NCBI GenBank assembly: GCA_958510825.1
Contig: OY294051.1
Span: 26,895,265 to 26,959,264, forward strand
Direction of reading: 5' to 3'
DNA: 64,000 nucleotides
DNA from: Brachypterus glaber
Taxonomy: Eukaryota > Arthropoda > Insecta > Coleoptera > Kateretidae
The notes beneath the pieces are model-generated. The model had not been told where the DNA came from, did no database searches, and worked only from the letters and a program-made list of their open reading frames with translations. The position numbers were made by a program, and so were the translations under genes. Positions 8,733 through 19,692 of this stretch are shown here, in pieces; within the stretch, counting starts at the first letter, position 1; every line of letters begins with the position of its first letter.

Positions 8733-11594
8733 TTATGTCAAAGGATTAACATAGTCATTTAGCTTATAGGGTTCTAAATTAACTAAAAAGTTACCTAAAT
8801 ATCTTTTAAATAATCTAGGTGACTCTAAAATTTTTATTTCGTTGGGAAGACGATTAAAAAATGATATTGCGGAGTAGTAGAGACCCTTCTCAAAAGTGGC
8901 TAACCTATGCCTAGGATAGTTATAGTCTATGGTTCTAGTTCTACCGCTGCCCCGTAAGTGATCAAACTTTTCTTTGTTTTTAAACAAAAACATTACACAT
9001 TCAAATATATACAAACCAAAGATAGTTAATATTTTGTTTTCTTTGAATTTACCCCTACAACTTTCCATATACCCCAAATCCAAAATGGTACGTAAGGTTC
9101 TTTTTTGTATAACAAATAGATTTTCCATGCATGAACTTTGACCCCAAAAAGTGATTCCATATCGAAGAAGCGACTGAAAGTAGGCAAAGTATATCGTTTT
9201 AGCGGTCTGCATGTCAACATATCTTTTAATCATTCTGATCGAATATAAAGATTTGTTAAGTCTAGTACTAAGATTAGTTACATGTTGAGACCACTCCAGA
9301 GCCTCATCAATATGGATTCCAAGAAATCTGGTAGATTGTTCCAGCTCAATCTCTCGGCCAGCCAACTGAACATTCTCTGGCTTGATAAACGTAGATCTGC
9401 TAGTTTTGAACAGAATGCAGTGAGTCTTATCAGGATTAATAATCAACCCATTCACCTCAAACCACCTCAAAACCCCCTCCAAAAGCCTATTTGCCTCCTG
9501 AAGGAGCTCCCGAAATGAATCCGAGGTTACTAACAGGTTGGTATCGTCCGCAAAACTAACCACATCCTGCTCATCTTTCCAGAGTACATCAATCAAATCA
9601 ATCATGAAGATCAAAAATAGAAGAGGGCCCAGTATACTACCCTGAGGAATACCAACACCAATATTCCTACTATCCGACAAGTATTCTACAAAATCCTCTA
9701 TTAAGGATACTCTTTGTGACCGATTTTGTAGGTAAGATTTAATCCATGCAAGTGCAAACCCGTCAACCCCATAACTTTTTAGCTTTTCAAATAAAATGTC
9801 AAATCTTAGGCAATTATAGGCCTTACAAAGGTCCAAAAATATACCTAGGGTTAACCCCTTTTCATCAAAACACTTTAAAATTTTATTTGTAAATTGATAT
9901 ATAGCAGTTTCAATTGATCTGCCTTTTAAAAAGCCATGCTGAGAATTACTAAAAAGATTGTTGTCTAGAAAGAAGTCAAGCAGGCGTTTGCACATTGCAC
10001 TTTCAAATATTTTTGAGAAGGCCGGTAAAATACTTATCGGCCGGTAGTTTTCCATCAGTGTTGGGTCCCCTTTTTTAAAGACAGGTTTAACTATAGCTGC
10101 CTTGAGTTGATCCGGAACAACACCAAACCTAATTGAATTGTTAACCACAAAAGTTATCGGTTTACAAAGTTCATACATGCAATACTTTATTACCGACACT
10201 GGTATACCATCGTAACCGCAGCTCATTTTGTTCTTAAGATTTTTAAAAATGCCCAAAATTTCATCTTCAGTAACCTCCCTAAAAACCATTTTATTTGGAT
10301 TTGAGGTAATATTATTGACATATTCTCCAACATATCCCCTACCATCAATTAGCTCCTGAGCTGAATCCAAAGTAAAACTGTTAAACTCGTTAACTATGAC
10401 TTTGGGGTCTCCTTTAATTTGAACATTATTTCTACTATTATTACCCCCCTTAATATTATTTATAATACCCCATACGCACTTACCCTTATTATCGGCTTTT
10501 CTGATTCTGTTGGCAAAATTCTTCTTTTTTGCTGATATCAATAGTCTATCGTACTCAATTTTCTTGTGGTTATATTGATCTGTGTATCTGTTGTCAATGT
10601 TTTTAGCAACAAGAAGAATATCTAATTCGTTTTTACACTCTCTTATTTCCGGTTCACGCCTACTAACATTATCTGTATTTTTAACCTTAATTTTCCTGAG
10701 CGGGAAGCATTCGTTGAACAGGGGGGTAAAGATATTCATAAATTTAGTCCACTGTTCCCCGACTTCACCCTCCGCACAAGAAAATAAGTCTTCCCAGTTC
10801 TGGTCACTCAATTTTTCTTTAAAAATGTCTTTGTTAATTTTATTAAATAATCTTACATTTTTTGTCTTATTCTTATGACCTTCACCCCTCTGAAACACAA
10901 TTTTTTGCAGAGTATGGTCTGACATGTGCATATCGACAACCTCTGATCTAAACTGTTTAATATTTGTAAAAATATTGTCTATACAAGATTTCGTATCAGT
11001 TGTTACTCTTGTGTACTCACGTGTAGAGGGGTGAAGATCATAAGATGCCATGAGTGACAAGAACGTGTCGGAAGATTTGTTCTTGACATTTAAATGGACA
11101 TTAAAATCCCCCCCAATAAATATATTACAGTTTTTATTTTCATTAACTTTTTTTAAAATTTTTTCAAGTTTGTTAAAAAAAGGATCATCCTTTATCTTAG
11201 TTGACCTATATATACATAGAACTATTGTTTTTTTACCACTTATCATACATTCTATTGCAGCACACTCACAAACTTGACGCTTAGAGAGTACAACAATATC
11301 CTCCCTGTTTTTACATTTCACCCCGTTTCTACAGTATATTGCCGCCCCACCATGAGTATTTGGTTCTCGGCAAAAACTAGACACTAACTTGAAGTCATTT
11401 ATGCCATATAATGGCAGTTGTTCGGCCGATTTCCAGTGCTCAGAAAAGCACATACAGAAACAGTCTTTGTTGTCTTTTAAAACAGCCTCAATTCTATCTA
11501 CTTTGTTACCAATAGATTGTAAATTTTGGTGAATTAAAGTTATGCTTTTATTTTGTTGCCATAGTGCACTTTTTGGTAGATTATTTATAAAAAC
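8733..11594 (-). CDS. Non-LTR retrotransposon ORF2: APE endonuclease plus reverse transcriptase
   Basis: This is the replication protein of an APE-type LINE. It nicks target DNA and reverse-transcribes the element RNA at the nick. Counting from the first ATG (11453, 906 codons), the endonuclease shows SEHW (4-7), GGDFNVH (114-120), CIDNIFTN (157-164) and SDH (178-180). The reverse transcriptase shows SCGYDGIP (411-418), YRPIS (470-474), FLDLCKAY (539-546), GIPQGSILGP (601-610) and the catalytic FADD (634-637). No RNase H domain follows. The open frame continues 47 codons upstream of that ATG to 11594 without another ATG, and this part encodes the expected endonuclease start (LIHQNLQSIGNKVDRIE). 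The true start is therefore upstream and non-AUG, or made by frameshift or reinitiation. The frame overlaps the ORF1 stop by 10 bases. No stop or frameshift is seen. I judge it Jockey/CR1-group from the layout; the clade is not proven. Confidence 0.95.
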   Translation of the reverse strand, partial: VFINNLPKSALWQQNKSITLIHQNLQSIGNKVDRIEAVLKDNKDCFCMCFSEHWKSAEQLPLYGINDFKLVSSFCREPNTHGGAAIYCRNGVKCKNREDIVVLSKRQVCECAAIECMISGKKTIVLCIYRSTKIKDDPFFNKLEKILKKVNENKNCNIFIGGDFNVHLNVKNKSSDTFLSLMASYDLHPSTREYTRVTTDTKSCIDNIFTNIKQFRSEVVDMHMSDHTLQKIVFQRGEGHKNKTKNVRLFNKINKDIFKEKLSDQNWEDLFSCAEGEVGEQWTKFMNIFTPLFNECFPLRKIKVKNTDNVSRREPEIRECKNELDILLVAKNIDNRYTDQYNHKKIEYDRLLISAKKKNFANRIRKADNKGKCVWGIINNIKGGNNSRNNVQIKGDPKVIVNEFNSFTLDSAQELIDGRGYVGEYVNNITSNPNKMVFREVTEDEILGIFKNLKNKMSCGYDGIPVSVIKYCMYELCKPITFVVNNSIRFGVVPDQLKAAIVKPVFKKGDPTLMENYRPISILPAFSKIFESAMCKRLLDFFLDNNLFSNSQHGFLKGRSIETAIYQFTNKILKCFDEKGLTLGIFLDLCKAYNCLRFDILFEKLKSYGVDGFALAWIKSYLQNRSQRVSLIEDFVEYLSDSRNIGVGIPQGSILGPLLFLIFMIDLIDVLWKDEQDVVSFADDTNLLVTSDSFRELLQEANRLLEGVLRWFEVNGLIINPDKTHCILFKTSRSTFIKPENVQLAGREIELEQSTRFLGIHIDEALEWSQHVTNLSTRLNKSLYSIRMIKRYVDMQTAKTIYFAYFQSLLRYGITFWGQSSCMENLFVIQKRTLRTILDLGYMESCRGKFKENKILTIFGLYIFECVMFLFKNKEKFDHLRGSGRTRTIDYNYPRHRLATFEKGLYYSAISFFNRLPNEIKILESPRLFKRYLGNFLVNLEPYKLNDYVNPLT

Positions 11595-12091
11595 TCACCC
11601 CCTTCTTGAAGAAATTCCTGGTGTTTTATGAAATCAAACCTTTTTATTCCGACCCTGGGAGGCCAAAAAGTGGGCGCATACATTTCATCCTTTTTCTCGA
11701 TAGGTGCAGTTACACAAAAACACTTTAATCTATTTTCTTCTGTTGGTATTTCTTTTACCCCAACATTCGCATTCTCAAACCCTGGTTTCTTCTTTATATA
11801 GTTGTATATATTGTCTCGAGTTGCTTTCCTTTTAACTCTGTGTATATACAACCATACTTTACGGTCACCTCCAGTGAAGTCAGTGTCTTCTCCTGAACCT
11901 GTACCAAGCAGCTTCTTTTGTTGTCGCTTTTTTCTCTTGACAACTGTAAAATCATCAGTAGTATTTTTAATACTATTTTCGTGTGTATTGTTTACAATTT
12001 CAATCGACTCGTAGTGGTGTTTGTTATTGTTTTGTGTTGACAGCTGAGATGGCTTTAAGAGCCCACCAAATTTAGATTTTTGGAAAAAAAA
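11585..12091 (-). pseudogene. 5'-truncated ORF1 of the same LINE
   Basis: An open frame of 168 codons ends in TAA at 11585-11587 and has no ATG in its first part, so the N-terminus is missing. It contains a basic stretch (DDFTVVKRKKRQQKK), then GGDRKVWLYIHRVKRKAT and, toward the end, MYAPTFWPPRVGIKRF. The C-terminal pattern of V-LY-RV-K and then a -FWP-GI-V- block is typical of ORF1 nucleic-acid-binding proteins of CR1/Jockey-type LINEs. The frame closes upstream at a TGA (12092-12094), close to where the long-TIR element resumes, which suggests 5' truncation during insertion. ORF2 lies in the -1 frame relative to this one. Confidence 0.8.
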
Positions 12092-12464
12092 TCAAAATAG
12101 TATTTTTCTGAAGACACTAGACCAACAATTAAGCGAAAAAGCTAATTTAAGGCACTCTAGATTTAAAATAAAAAATTTAAATAAAAAATGACATGACCTG
12201 TCAAAAATTGACAAGTGGCACATGGCTGTTCTCAGAATTGATTTTTAAATCGAAATATGTAAAAATATACAGGGTGTTTCATTTAAAAATCGAAAGTTCG
12301 ATTCATTTCTGGTGAAACCGGAAGTTCCAAAAAATGTGTAACCATGTCCAAAAATTCTAAATTATACATAGTATAGCTCCTGCAAATTTCACGATCCTAC
12401 ATAAAAATGTAAAAAAAGTTAAGGGGGGTGAACCACCTTCCTGAAACACCGGGTATACGTTCTA

Positions 12465-13367
12465 AGTACAATAATAAACATTTTAGTTTTATTTTGGGGG
12501 GCGACGGGTTCGAATCTAACCCACCCCACTATAATGTTGAATTTATGAAATGTGTCTAAATAAAGTCTCTTATATTATGTTTTCAGTAGTATAAATACAA
12601 AAATGGTTAAGATATATCTAACTAAAATTACGTTAACGAAAGCGAGCGAAAGCTATTTTTAAACGGTTCAATTTAATTTTCACAATAAAATATGAATATA
12701 ACAAAAAATTGTTTTTCTTTTATTATTGAACTTTTCAGACAGTGCGAAAATTGATTTAAATAAAGAATCTTCTTTGCATAACTAATAATAAACATGTTTT
12801 AAAATTTGGAACGATAATATTTACTTTCTTTTTCTTTAGCTCATTTGTACCATTATTATACATGTATATTTTTTTCTTTACACGCGAAAAGTTATGTAAT
12901 GTGTTTTCTGTGTAAAAGAATATATTCAAAATGGTTGATCCAATATGGGAGCAAAATATTATGAATTTTAATGGATTTAAGAAAAATGGCATTTAAGCGT
13001 TTTCAAGGATAATGAAACCGAATCCAATATTAAAAATTCAAAATTCAAAAAGGCTAATGTTCAAATATGTTTAAATTTGGAAGCAATGAAAAAAAAAGCA
13101 AATATGATACAGGCCTGTATTATTAATAATATTTAATGACAAATCCCCAATTGAGGATGTGTAAAGTTTGAATTCGCTGCTTTATAAACTATAATTCAGA
13201 AGTTGGAAAATCAATAGATGAGGAACCTGTTAAAGTACCTTGCACATACGGTGAGGGTAACAAGACAAAATTAATCACGCGTTAAAGCTAGTCGAACATT
13301 ATGCAAATTTAACGATATGCAAGTTTGTAGCAAACTTAAAATACACTCAGAAAATGTTATTGTAGTT
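12465..13367. other. Non-coding stretch
   Basis: AT-rich with short chance ORFs only. I see no repeat partner elsewhere in the window. Confidence 0.4.
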
Positions 13368-14027
13368 TTAACCCTTTCAGGACGGCACCATTTTGCCGCA
13401 GAGTGTCACACAGACGGCTGTTTTTCACGTGCCCTGTGGACCAATGTCATATATATATATATCGGTCACAGAAATGTACTTGTGGGACCCTTTATAAAAA
13501 CCCAAAAAATTACTTTTTTTTATCAAAAAACTTTATTTTAATTCAAAATATATTTTTTTAACTAATAAACATTTGAAAAATATTAAAAGATATAATCAAA
13601 CTTATCCAAAATATTCCTAAATATAGCTTGTAGCGTTATTATTTATTTTTGTTTTTTTTCGCGAAGCCCCAGCTTCTTGTTCGCACGACATTTTGAATGC
13701 AACTAAAACACTTAAAAACACGTAGCGACAGGCTTTCCATATGTTTTGACGCGCGCGCGCCTCTCTTGTTGAGTGTGTGCCATACAGACGAGCGTCACAT
13801 ATATCGGACAGTGGCCGATATATATGGCGCTAGTTCATACGCCAAATATTCCAGTCATGATATATCAGTCAGTCGGCCCACAGCCAATTCAATTTTTCAA
13901 TTCTGGCTGATTTATCATACAGCCGCCTTTAAAGCCTGAAAAAAGCCTGACCTATATATCGGTCAGCCGTCTGTGTGGCAATTTTCCCACTGTCAGATAT
14001 ATATGTCAACCGTCCTGAAAGGGTTAA
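13368..14027. mobile_element. piggyBac-type MITE with TTAA duplications
   Basis: TTAA lies at 13368-13371 and 14024-14027. Inside is a perfect 14-bp TIR CCCTTTCAGGACGG, and further in a 14-bp inverted subterminal repeat CACACAGACGGCTG (13407-13420 and 13964-13977). TTAA targets and a CCC-starting TIR are hallmarks of the piggyBac superfamily. The interior has tandem ATAT and CGCG runs and only short ORFs, so it is non-autonomous. Confidence 0.85.
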
Positions 14028-14289
14028 TACTGATTATTGTAGTTTTAATACTGACTGTTATTTGAAATACATATTTTTGATTTATATTGCGTCATTTGGT
14101 ATTTAATACTTGTAAAACTAAATACTACAATAAAGAAATTGTATACAATAACTTGTCATATTAACTCAAGACAACGTGCTGAACTATTTGAAACCCCAAG
14201 CAACGTTTGTTTATTAATACTAGCATGTTATAGTAATAATTACTGTAAAAGTTGGTAAATAATTACACAGTTATAGTAAGGTATACTTT

Positions 14290-14483
14290 AGGACTGTGTC
14301 TTTCGATATATTCAAAGCCATATTCTCTTGATTCAAGGCTACCATTTCTTTGAACCAAAGTCAATGTCCTTGAGTGAAGAGCGCGGATCTTCATTCAAAC
14401 AGCCGTACTCGTCATTCAAGGACATTGACATGACTTTGGTTTAAAGAAATGAAACAAGAGATTATTAAAGACATGTGTCCTTG
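14290..14483. mobile_element. Hairpin MITE of about 195 bp
   Basis: Arms of about 65 bp (about 14311-14378 and 14414-14476) share CATTTCTTT(G/A)AACCAAAGTC and CAATGTCCTTGA in inverse order. The loop is GC-richer (AGCGCGGATC). Non-coding. Confidence 0.7.
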
Positions 14484-15254
14484 GTTCAAAAAATCTTTTT
14501 TTTCTATGTTAGTTGTGTTATTAATCTAGTTTAAAGTACGTTACAGTATTCATTAAAATAACAATCGGTAATAAAATAGGATCCGATTATTTTCTCAGTG
14601 TATCTGCCTCAAATGAGAAACAGGACTTTATCCCAAACAAAAAATGAAACAGGTTCTAAACAAATTTTATTTTTTTCATAAAAAAGCCTTTTTTAATAAG
14701 CTCCTGAATAATCTCTAGTAAACATTTTAACTTTTAGTTTCAATAATTGTTTTTATTAACTTCTGTCATTCTGTCTGCACATTTTAAGGCACACAGATAA
14801 AAGTTAGCATATCAATGCAAATAAATATTATTTAACACAAGTAAATGTTAACTTCATATTACAAAATTTTATAGATACTCTCTATAATAATAATTATAAT
14901 TTCAAAAGTAGTCTCGCCATTGTTTTTGTTTTTCCTTTTAAAAATGTCATGACAAAACAACCAAATCCTTTTATTGTTTCCACCGTATTTTATTATAATA
15001 CATTATGAAAGATATGAAGATATATAGACCAGTACAATCCAAAAACAAACATGTACATAGCATATGTATTTACAAAACAGAAAGAAATAATATTCTGCAA
15101 TAACACATTTAGAAAATGGGATTTTACAATAGGTCAAGTCTATTAAAAACCATTTAAATTAAATCTCTATTTTTCCCAATGCATTGCAATGTTCATATTA
15201 TTCATTATTTATATTCATATTGATAAAAAAACACTGCTGTATATTTTTACTATC

Positions 15255-15275
15255 TTTATTTATTTATTTATTTTT
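15255..15275. repeat. (TTTA)n microsatellite
   Basis: About five TTTA units. Confidence 0.8.
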
Positions 15276-15355
15276 AACGTTTGTATTTGGGATACAGATA
15301 TCTCTCGCGATCCAGGCCTTCCAAACTTTGTTATTCACCTATTTTTTATCAATAT

Positions 15356-16494
15356 ATATGGGATACCCTCCCAGAATGTTTCCAAAATCTATTAGGGGTG
15401 ATCGGATCTCGTTAAAATAATGCTCATGTTCATATAAAATTTTCGCCTACGCCCCCCCTACTCTGATATATTTTTCCCCCAAGGTGAAGTTTTTGGATAA
15501 CTTTTTTCTTTTTAATATTTTTCAAAACTTTTTTCAGGGTTCTTTATGAAAAATAATGCGTATCAAATGCTTTTAACAGAAATTGCGTACGTTTTCAGGA
15601 AAGTCAGGGGCGGACTTCCGTTATGGTTCCAAACCCCTAAGATTTTTGGTGTTACAAATTTTAGACTTTTTATTACTTTATATTCTGTGAGAAATTTTGA
15701 TAAAAAAGTACTATAAAAAAAATTGATAAAATGAAGCGTTTCCGAGAAAAATGCACTTTTTTTGGTCCAAAGGCAAGAGGACCATAAAAAATATTATTAT
15801 ATTACTTCATAAATGCTATAAATTATTTTAAAAATGTTTGTTTTTCATCAAAATTAATAAAAAAGTTCATTTGAAATTTTTGTCTAAAGAGATATTCGCC
15901 TCTTAGATTAGATTTTTATTTTTCATCTAAGGGGCAAATTTCTGAAAGTAGGGGGGATTTCGTCGAAAATTTTATATAAACTTTTTATTTAATTTTGATC
16001 AGATACAAACATCTTTAAAATAATTTATAGCATTTTAGAAATAATATAAAAATATTTTTTGACTGTCTTGCCTTTGGATCAATGGCTTTTTCTCGGAAAT
16101 GCTTCATTTTATCGAATTTTTCGTAGAGTACTTTTTTCATCAAAATTATTCACAGAATACAAAAAAAGTAATCAAAAGTCTAAAATTTTTAACCCTAAAA
16201 AACTTAGGGGTTTGGTACCATAACGGAAGTCCGCCCCTGACTTTTCTGATGACTGTCAAAACTTCTGTTCAAAGCAATCGATGCGCATTAATTTTCTTAA
16301 ACAATCCTAAAAAAATTGTTAAAAAATATCAAAAAGTAAAAAAGTTATCCAAAAAAATTGATGGTTCTATTTCACCTTTGGGGGCAAATATCTCAGAGTA
16401 GGGGTTCCATAGCCAAAAATTTTATATGAACTTATTTTAACAACATCTGATTGCCCCTAAGAGATTTTGCAAACATTCTGGGACACCCTGTATA
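15356..16494. mobile_element. 1.1-kb palindromic element
   Basis: The left end (TACCCTCCCAGAATGTTTCC) and right end (AAACATTCTGGGACACCCTG) are inverted copies, and the match runs to a centre near 15925. Both arms hold the GGGGCGGACTTCCGTTATGG-type stretch and a CATTTTATC...AATGCACTTTTT-type stretch or their complements. The ORF at 16099-16401 reads along one arm and is not a gene. Confidence 0.8.
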
Positions 16495-16751
16495 ACATAA
16501 TTTTTTAAAATAACTAACGAAATCTCTTTTTTAGAAATGTTCAGTATCTCCACTTTATAAAAAAACACCAGAAGGAGAAATAATACTTGCGCCTTCGCCA
16601 TAATTGTAAATATGAAGTAAACATTTCAATTTATTAGTAAAATTATTGTATCTCTTTATCCGTTTATCCACGGCCCGTTTATCTCCAAGTTATCCGCAAA
16701 CCTAGTTGATATAGTTATTATCGAGGTTATTATATAAATATTTCATTAATC

Positions 16752-16928
16752 TATTTTCTGATCATCGAACAGAGTGATATTGGTAAACTGACAGTTTCGG
16801 GCTACTGGCCCTCTTCATTACCAAGAGTCAAACCTATACGCTGATCGAAAAAACATTTTTCGACTTTATTCACGAAATAAATAAAGTCATGAAATTGATA
16901 TAACCTTGTGCGCCATCTATTGCTAGGC
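16752..16928 (-). mobile_element. Hammerhead-bearing retroelement repeat, copy 1
   Basis: This 175-bp segment is the reverse complement of a repeat at 52416-52595; homology runs from CTAGCAATAGATGGCGC through the ribozyme to GATCAGAAAATAGAT. Hammerhead motifs with very short stem III are known from terminal repeats of Penelope-like elements, so this may be such a remnant. No Penelope protein is visible nearby. Confidence 0.7.
16780..16824 (-). ncRNA. Degenerate hammerhead ribozyme
   Basis: Read on the minus strand: stem I TTGGTA, core ATGAAGA, stem II GGGC-CAGTA-GCCC, GAA, stem III ACT-GTC-AGT, then U at the cleavage position and TACCAA closing stem I. The layout is that of a type I hammerhead, but the first core base (C3 of CUGANGA) is A here. 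That base pairs with G8 in the active site, so this copy should be inactive. Confidence 0.8.
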
Positions 16929-17652
16929 CCCTTCAAAAGGGGTTCTAAAAATTCGATTTTTATTTAATAACTCAGAAACCCTTTGTGTTAAAGCAACGAG
17001 GCTTTGCATGTGAACTAATCTTAATAAGGCCCAGATTTAAGCAAATAAAAACATACGAAGTTTTTATTTGCTGGTTAAAGGGGTGTGCGAAACGGGCGGG
17101 CTTTATCAGTTTTTTGTCCCAAACTTTTTTCTGTGTAACTTTTTGGTAATTTTATTTTTGGAATATGATTCCCCAGGTCAAAATATATAAAAAAGGTACT
17201 CCTGTTGTAATAATACGGTAGGATTAACCGTTTTCGAGAAAAGTTCATTTGAAGGTGAAATTTCACAGCTCGAGGACGAAAAATTAAATACTAAAATGTT
17301 GAAAACCAAAATTTCAATGATGCAGGGTTATTCTATATTAAAAACTAAGAAAAAAAGTTTCTATACATGTTGGACGAAAAATCGTTTTTAAAGCTACCCT
17401 TTAAAAATGGTGCATTTTTGCATAGCTCCCTTAGGATTGATTTCTGGAATTATCTGTATAGAAACTTTTTTTTTAGTTTTTGATATAAGATAACCCTGCA
17501 TCATTTTGTTTTCAAGATTTTAGTATTTAATTTGTCATCCTCAAACTGTAAAATTACACCTTCAAATGAACTTTTCTCGAAAACGGTTAATCCTACAGTA
17601 TTATAACAGGAGTACCTTTTTTTATGTATTTTGACCTGGGAAATCATATTCC
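16929..17652. mobile_element. P1-family palindromic MITE, partial
   Basis: It shares the P1 arm sequence (CCCCTTTGAAAGTGG-like start, GGGTGTGCGAAACGG, GGATTAACCGTTTTCGAGAA, and its inverse at 17575-17590). The outer ends are missing; the left side adjoins the hammerhead repeat. Confidence 0.75.
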
Positions 17653-18424
17653 AGAAATAAAATTACCAAAAAGTTATTATTATTTACAAAACATGGCGGT
17701 CCTGATCTTTCAAGACAAGACAACAACTTGTTGTTGTTTTGATTAGTAATAGGTAATACAGAAAAAACTCAAAAATAGGATCAATTATTTTCTCAGTGCA
17801 GAGTAAATAAAAGACAAAAAGGTAACAGACCAATAAAATAAGGAAATAGTTCAGCTGAACGACGAAATACAGTTTTCCACGTCTAAAACGAATTTAAAGA
17901 TGTCGATTTACAAAAAAAAAAAAAACGATTCTATAGTATCCGCAAAGATTTTATCTTATTATGGTTTTTTTCTACTTCTTCTGAGTGTCTTTACTTCTTG
18001 TTTTCTAGGTGTAATTGTATATTTTCTCCTGCTGTTTTAAATTATTTTCAAAGTATAATATTACTGCAATATAAAGTTTGGAAAAAGATTGGTTGATTCC
18101 CCGTAGCATACATCCAAGAAAAAACCATATCTGTAAAAGTATTCTCGGTGGACCAGCGTGCTTTTCAGGACAATTTCTGAAAAATAGTCCTGATATTTTA
18201 TATAGATAACACATAGTGCTAGTCTGTTTCGTTTATACTTTACTGTAGGGGTCTTTCGATCCAATAAATATAGTAAGGATGGTCCACCGTAAAATAAATA
18301 TATAGTAAGTTTTTAAAGTATCACGTGACAGAATATATTAAATAACATTGTTGTAGGTAATGTTTTTTTTTGACGGGCCTGTACATACACATTTCCTTAT
18401 AGTACCAATCAGGTCCTAGCAGAT

Positions 18425-18995
18425 ATCAAAATCTGAAAACTGTAAAACATGGCACTGTTACTTCGACAAAATTACTTTTAGAAACCCTAAAAATATACCA
18501 ATTTTCACGAAAACTAGCCCCTGCCTCTTAGTGGATGCAGTTAGAACTTTTTTATTATCAGATTCTCTTTCAGCAACCCTAAAAAACCCCAATACACCAG
18601 TTTTCACAAAAACTACCACCCACCCTTCAGGAGGTGAAATTAGAAAAAATTTATTAAAAGATTCAGTTTTAGCGACCTTAAAAACCTCAATATATAAATT
18701 TTCAAGAAAACTATCCCCTGCCCCTCAGGGGTGGATTTAGAATTTTTTTATTATCAGATTCACTTTAAGCAACCCCGAAAACCCCAATATACCAGTTTTC
18801 ACGAAAACTACCCCTCAGGGGGTGAAATTAAAAAAAAAAATTATCAGATTCATATTCGCCAACCCCAAAAACCCCTATATACCAATTTTGACGAAAACAT
18901 TTAAAAATATTTACCGCCTCACCCCGTCGGGGGTGAGGGGGTAAATTATTATCAGATTCAATTTCAAAAACCTCAAAAACCCCTATATAGCAATT
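18425..18995 (+). repeat. Minisatellite of about 95-bp units
   Basis: About six diverged units. Each contains TTATCAGATTC, CAACC, AAAAACCCC, AATATACCA, TTTTCACGAAAACTACC and a CCCTCAGGGGGTG hairpin, in that order. The same unit is arrayed at 44205-44500. The tandem period makes the short ORF here meaningless. Confidence 0.85.
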
Positions 18996-19636
18996 TTCAA
19001 AATTTTCTAAAAAAATATATTTTTTCCCATTTGCCCCCCTTGCCGCACCCCAATGTTCACCAAAAACAATCCCGAGCTAGAACTTTTGGTAGCACACCCC
19101 TATGTCAAATTTCAAGTCTAAAGTTTAAAGCGTTCTTAAGTTATCGTGCCCACAAGATTTCCCGACCGACCGAACGACAATTTTTTTTTCTTGAAATTTA
19201 TTTATATCGACATAAAACGTAATAAAACGCAAAAATACGCAAAAAAAAAATTGAAAATTTTTCCGAAATTTAAAAAAATTTTAAAATGGGAAAGCAATAT
19301 ATATGTTTTCTTTTAAGACAAAATTTTAAAGCATTGAATATAATTCTTTTAATAAATTTATGGAACAAAATATGTCCAAATAATTTACTTTATCCAATAC
19401 ATACAGATAATGAGACAATTACCAGCTTTATTTTAAATAGATAAACTCAATAATAACCCCCGCGTGGCTTTTACTTTATTGAGTGGATAATTATTTATTT
19501 TACCCACTCAACTGTCACTTGTCAAATTATATTCTTGTAAATGTCATTAAAATTTTTAATAAAAATATGAATTTCTAAGCTATTTATTGGATAAAACCTT
19601 GTATGGCACTCATGGGTAAACCGATATTGCCCTCTC

Positions 19637-19692
19637 GAAAATTAACCTGCTTGGCTGACGCCTCGAGGCGTCAGCCAAGCAGGTTAATTTTC
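19637..19692. repeat. Perfect 56-bp palindrome
   Basis: Arms of 28 bases match without error and meet at CGCCTCGAGGCG with no spacer. The palindrome is flanked by further imperfect inverted sequence (ATATTGCCC at 19624-19632, GGGCAATAT at 19698-19706), suggesting the core of a TA-flanked hairpin MITE. Confidence 0.95.

Larger units (their letters stand above)
8161..12454. mobile_element. Long-TIR element split by a LINE insertion
   Basis: TIRs of about 300 bp (8161-8470 and about 12155-12454) are reverse complements; both hold CAGGAAGGTGGTTCA, the CACTTCCGG hairpin module, and a GACATGACCTGTCAAAA-like inner part. ATACGTTCT occurs at 8147-8155 and 12455-12463 as a possible target duplication, although 5 bases separate it from the left end. 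Everything between the TIRs that I recognise belongs to a minus-strand LINE (8599-12091). Without the LINE this would be a non-autonomous element of roughly 0.8 kb. Confidence 0.75.
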
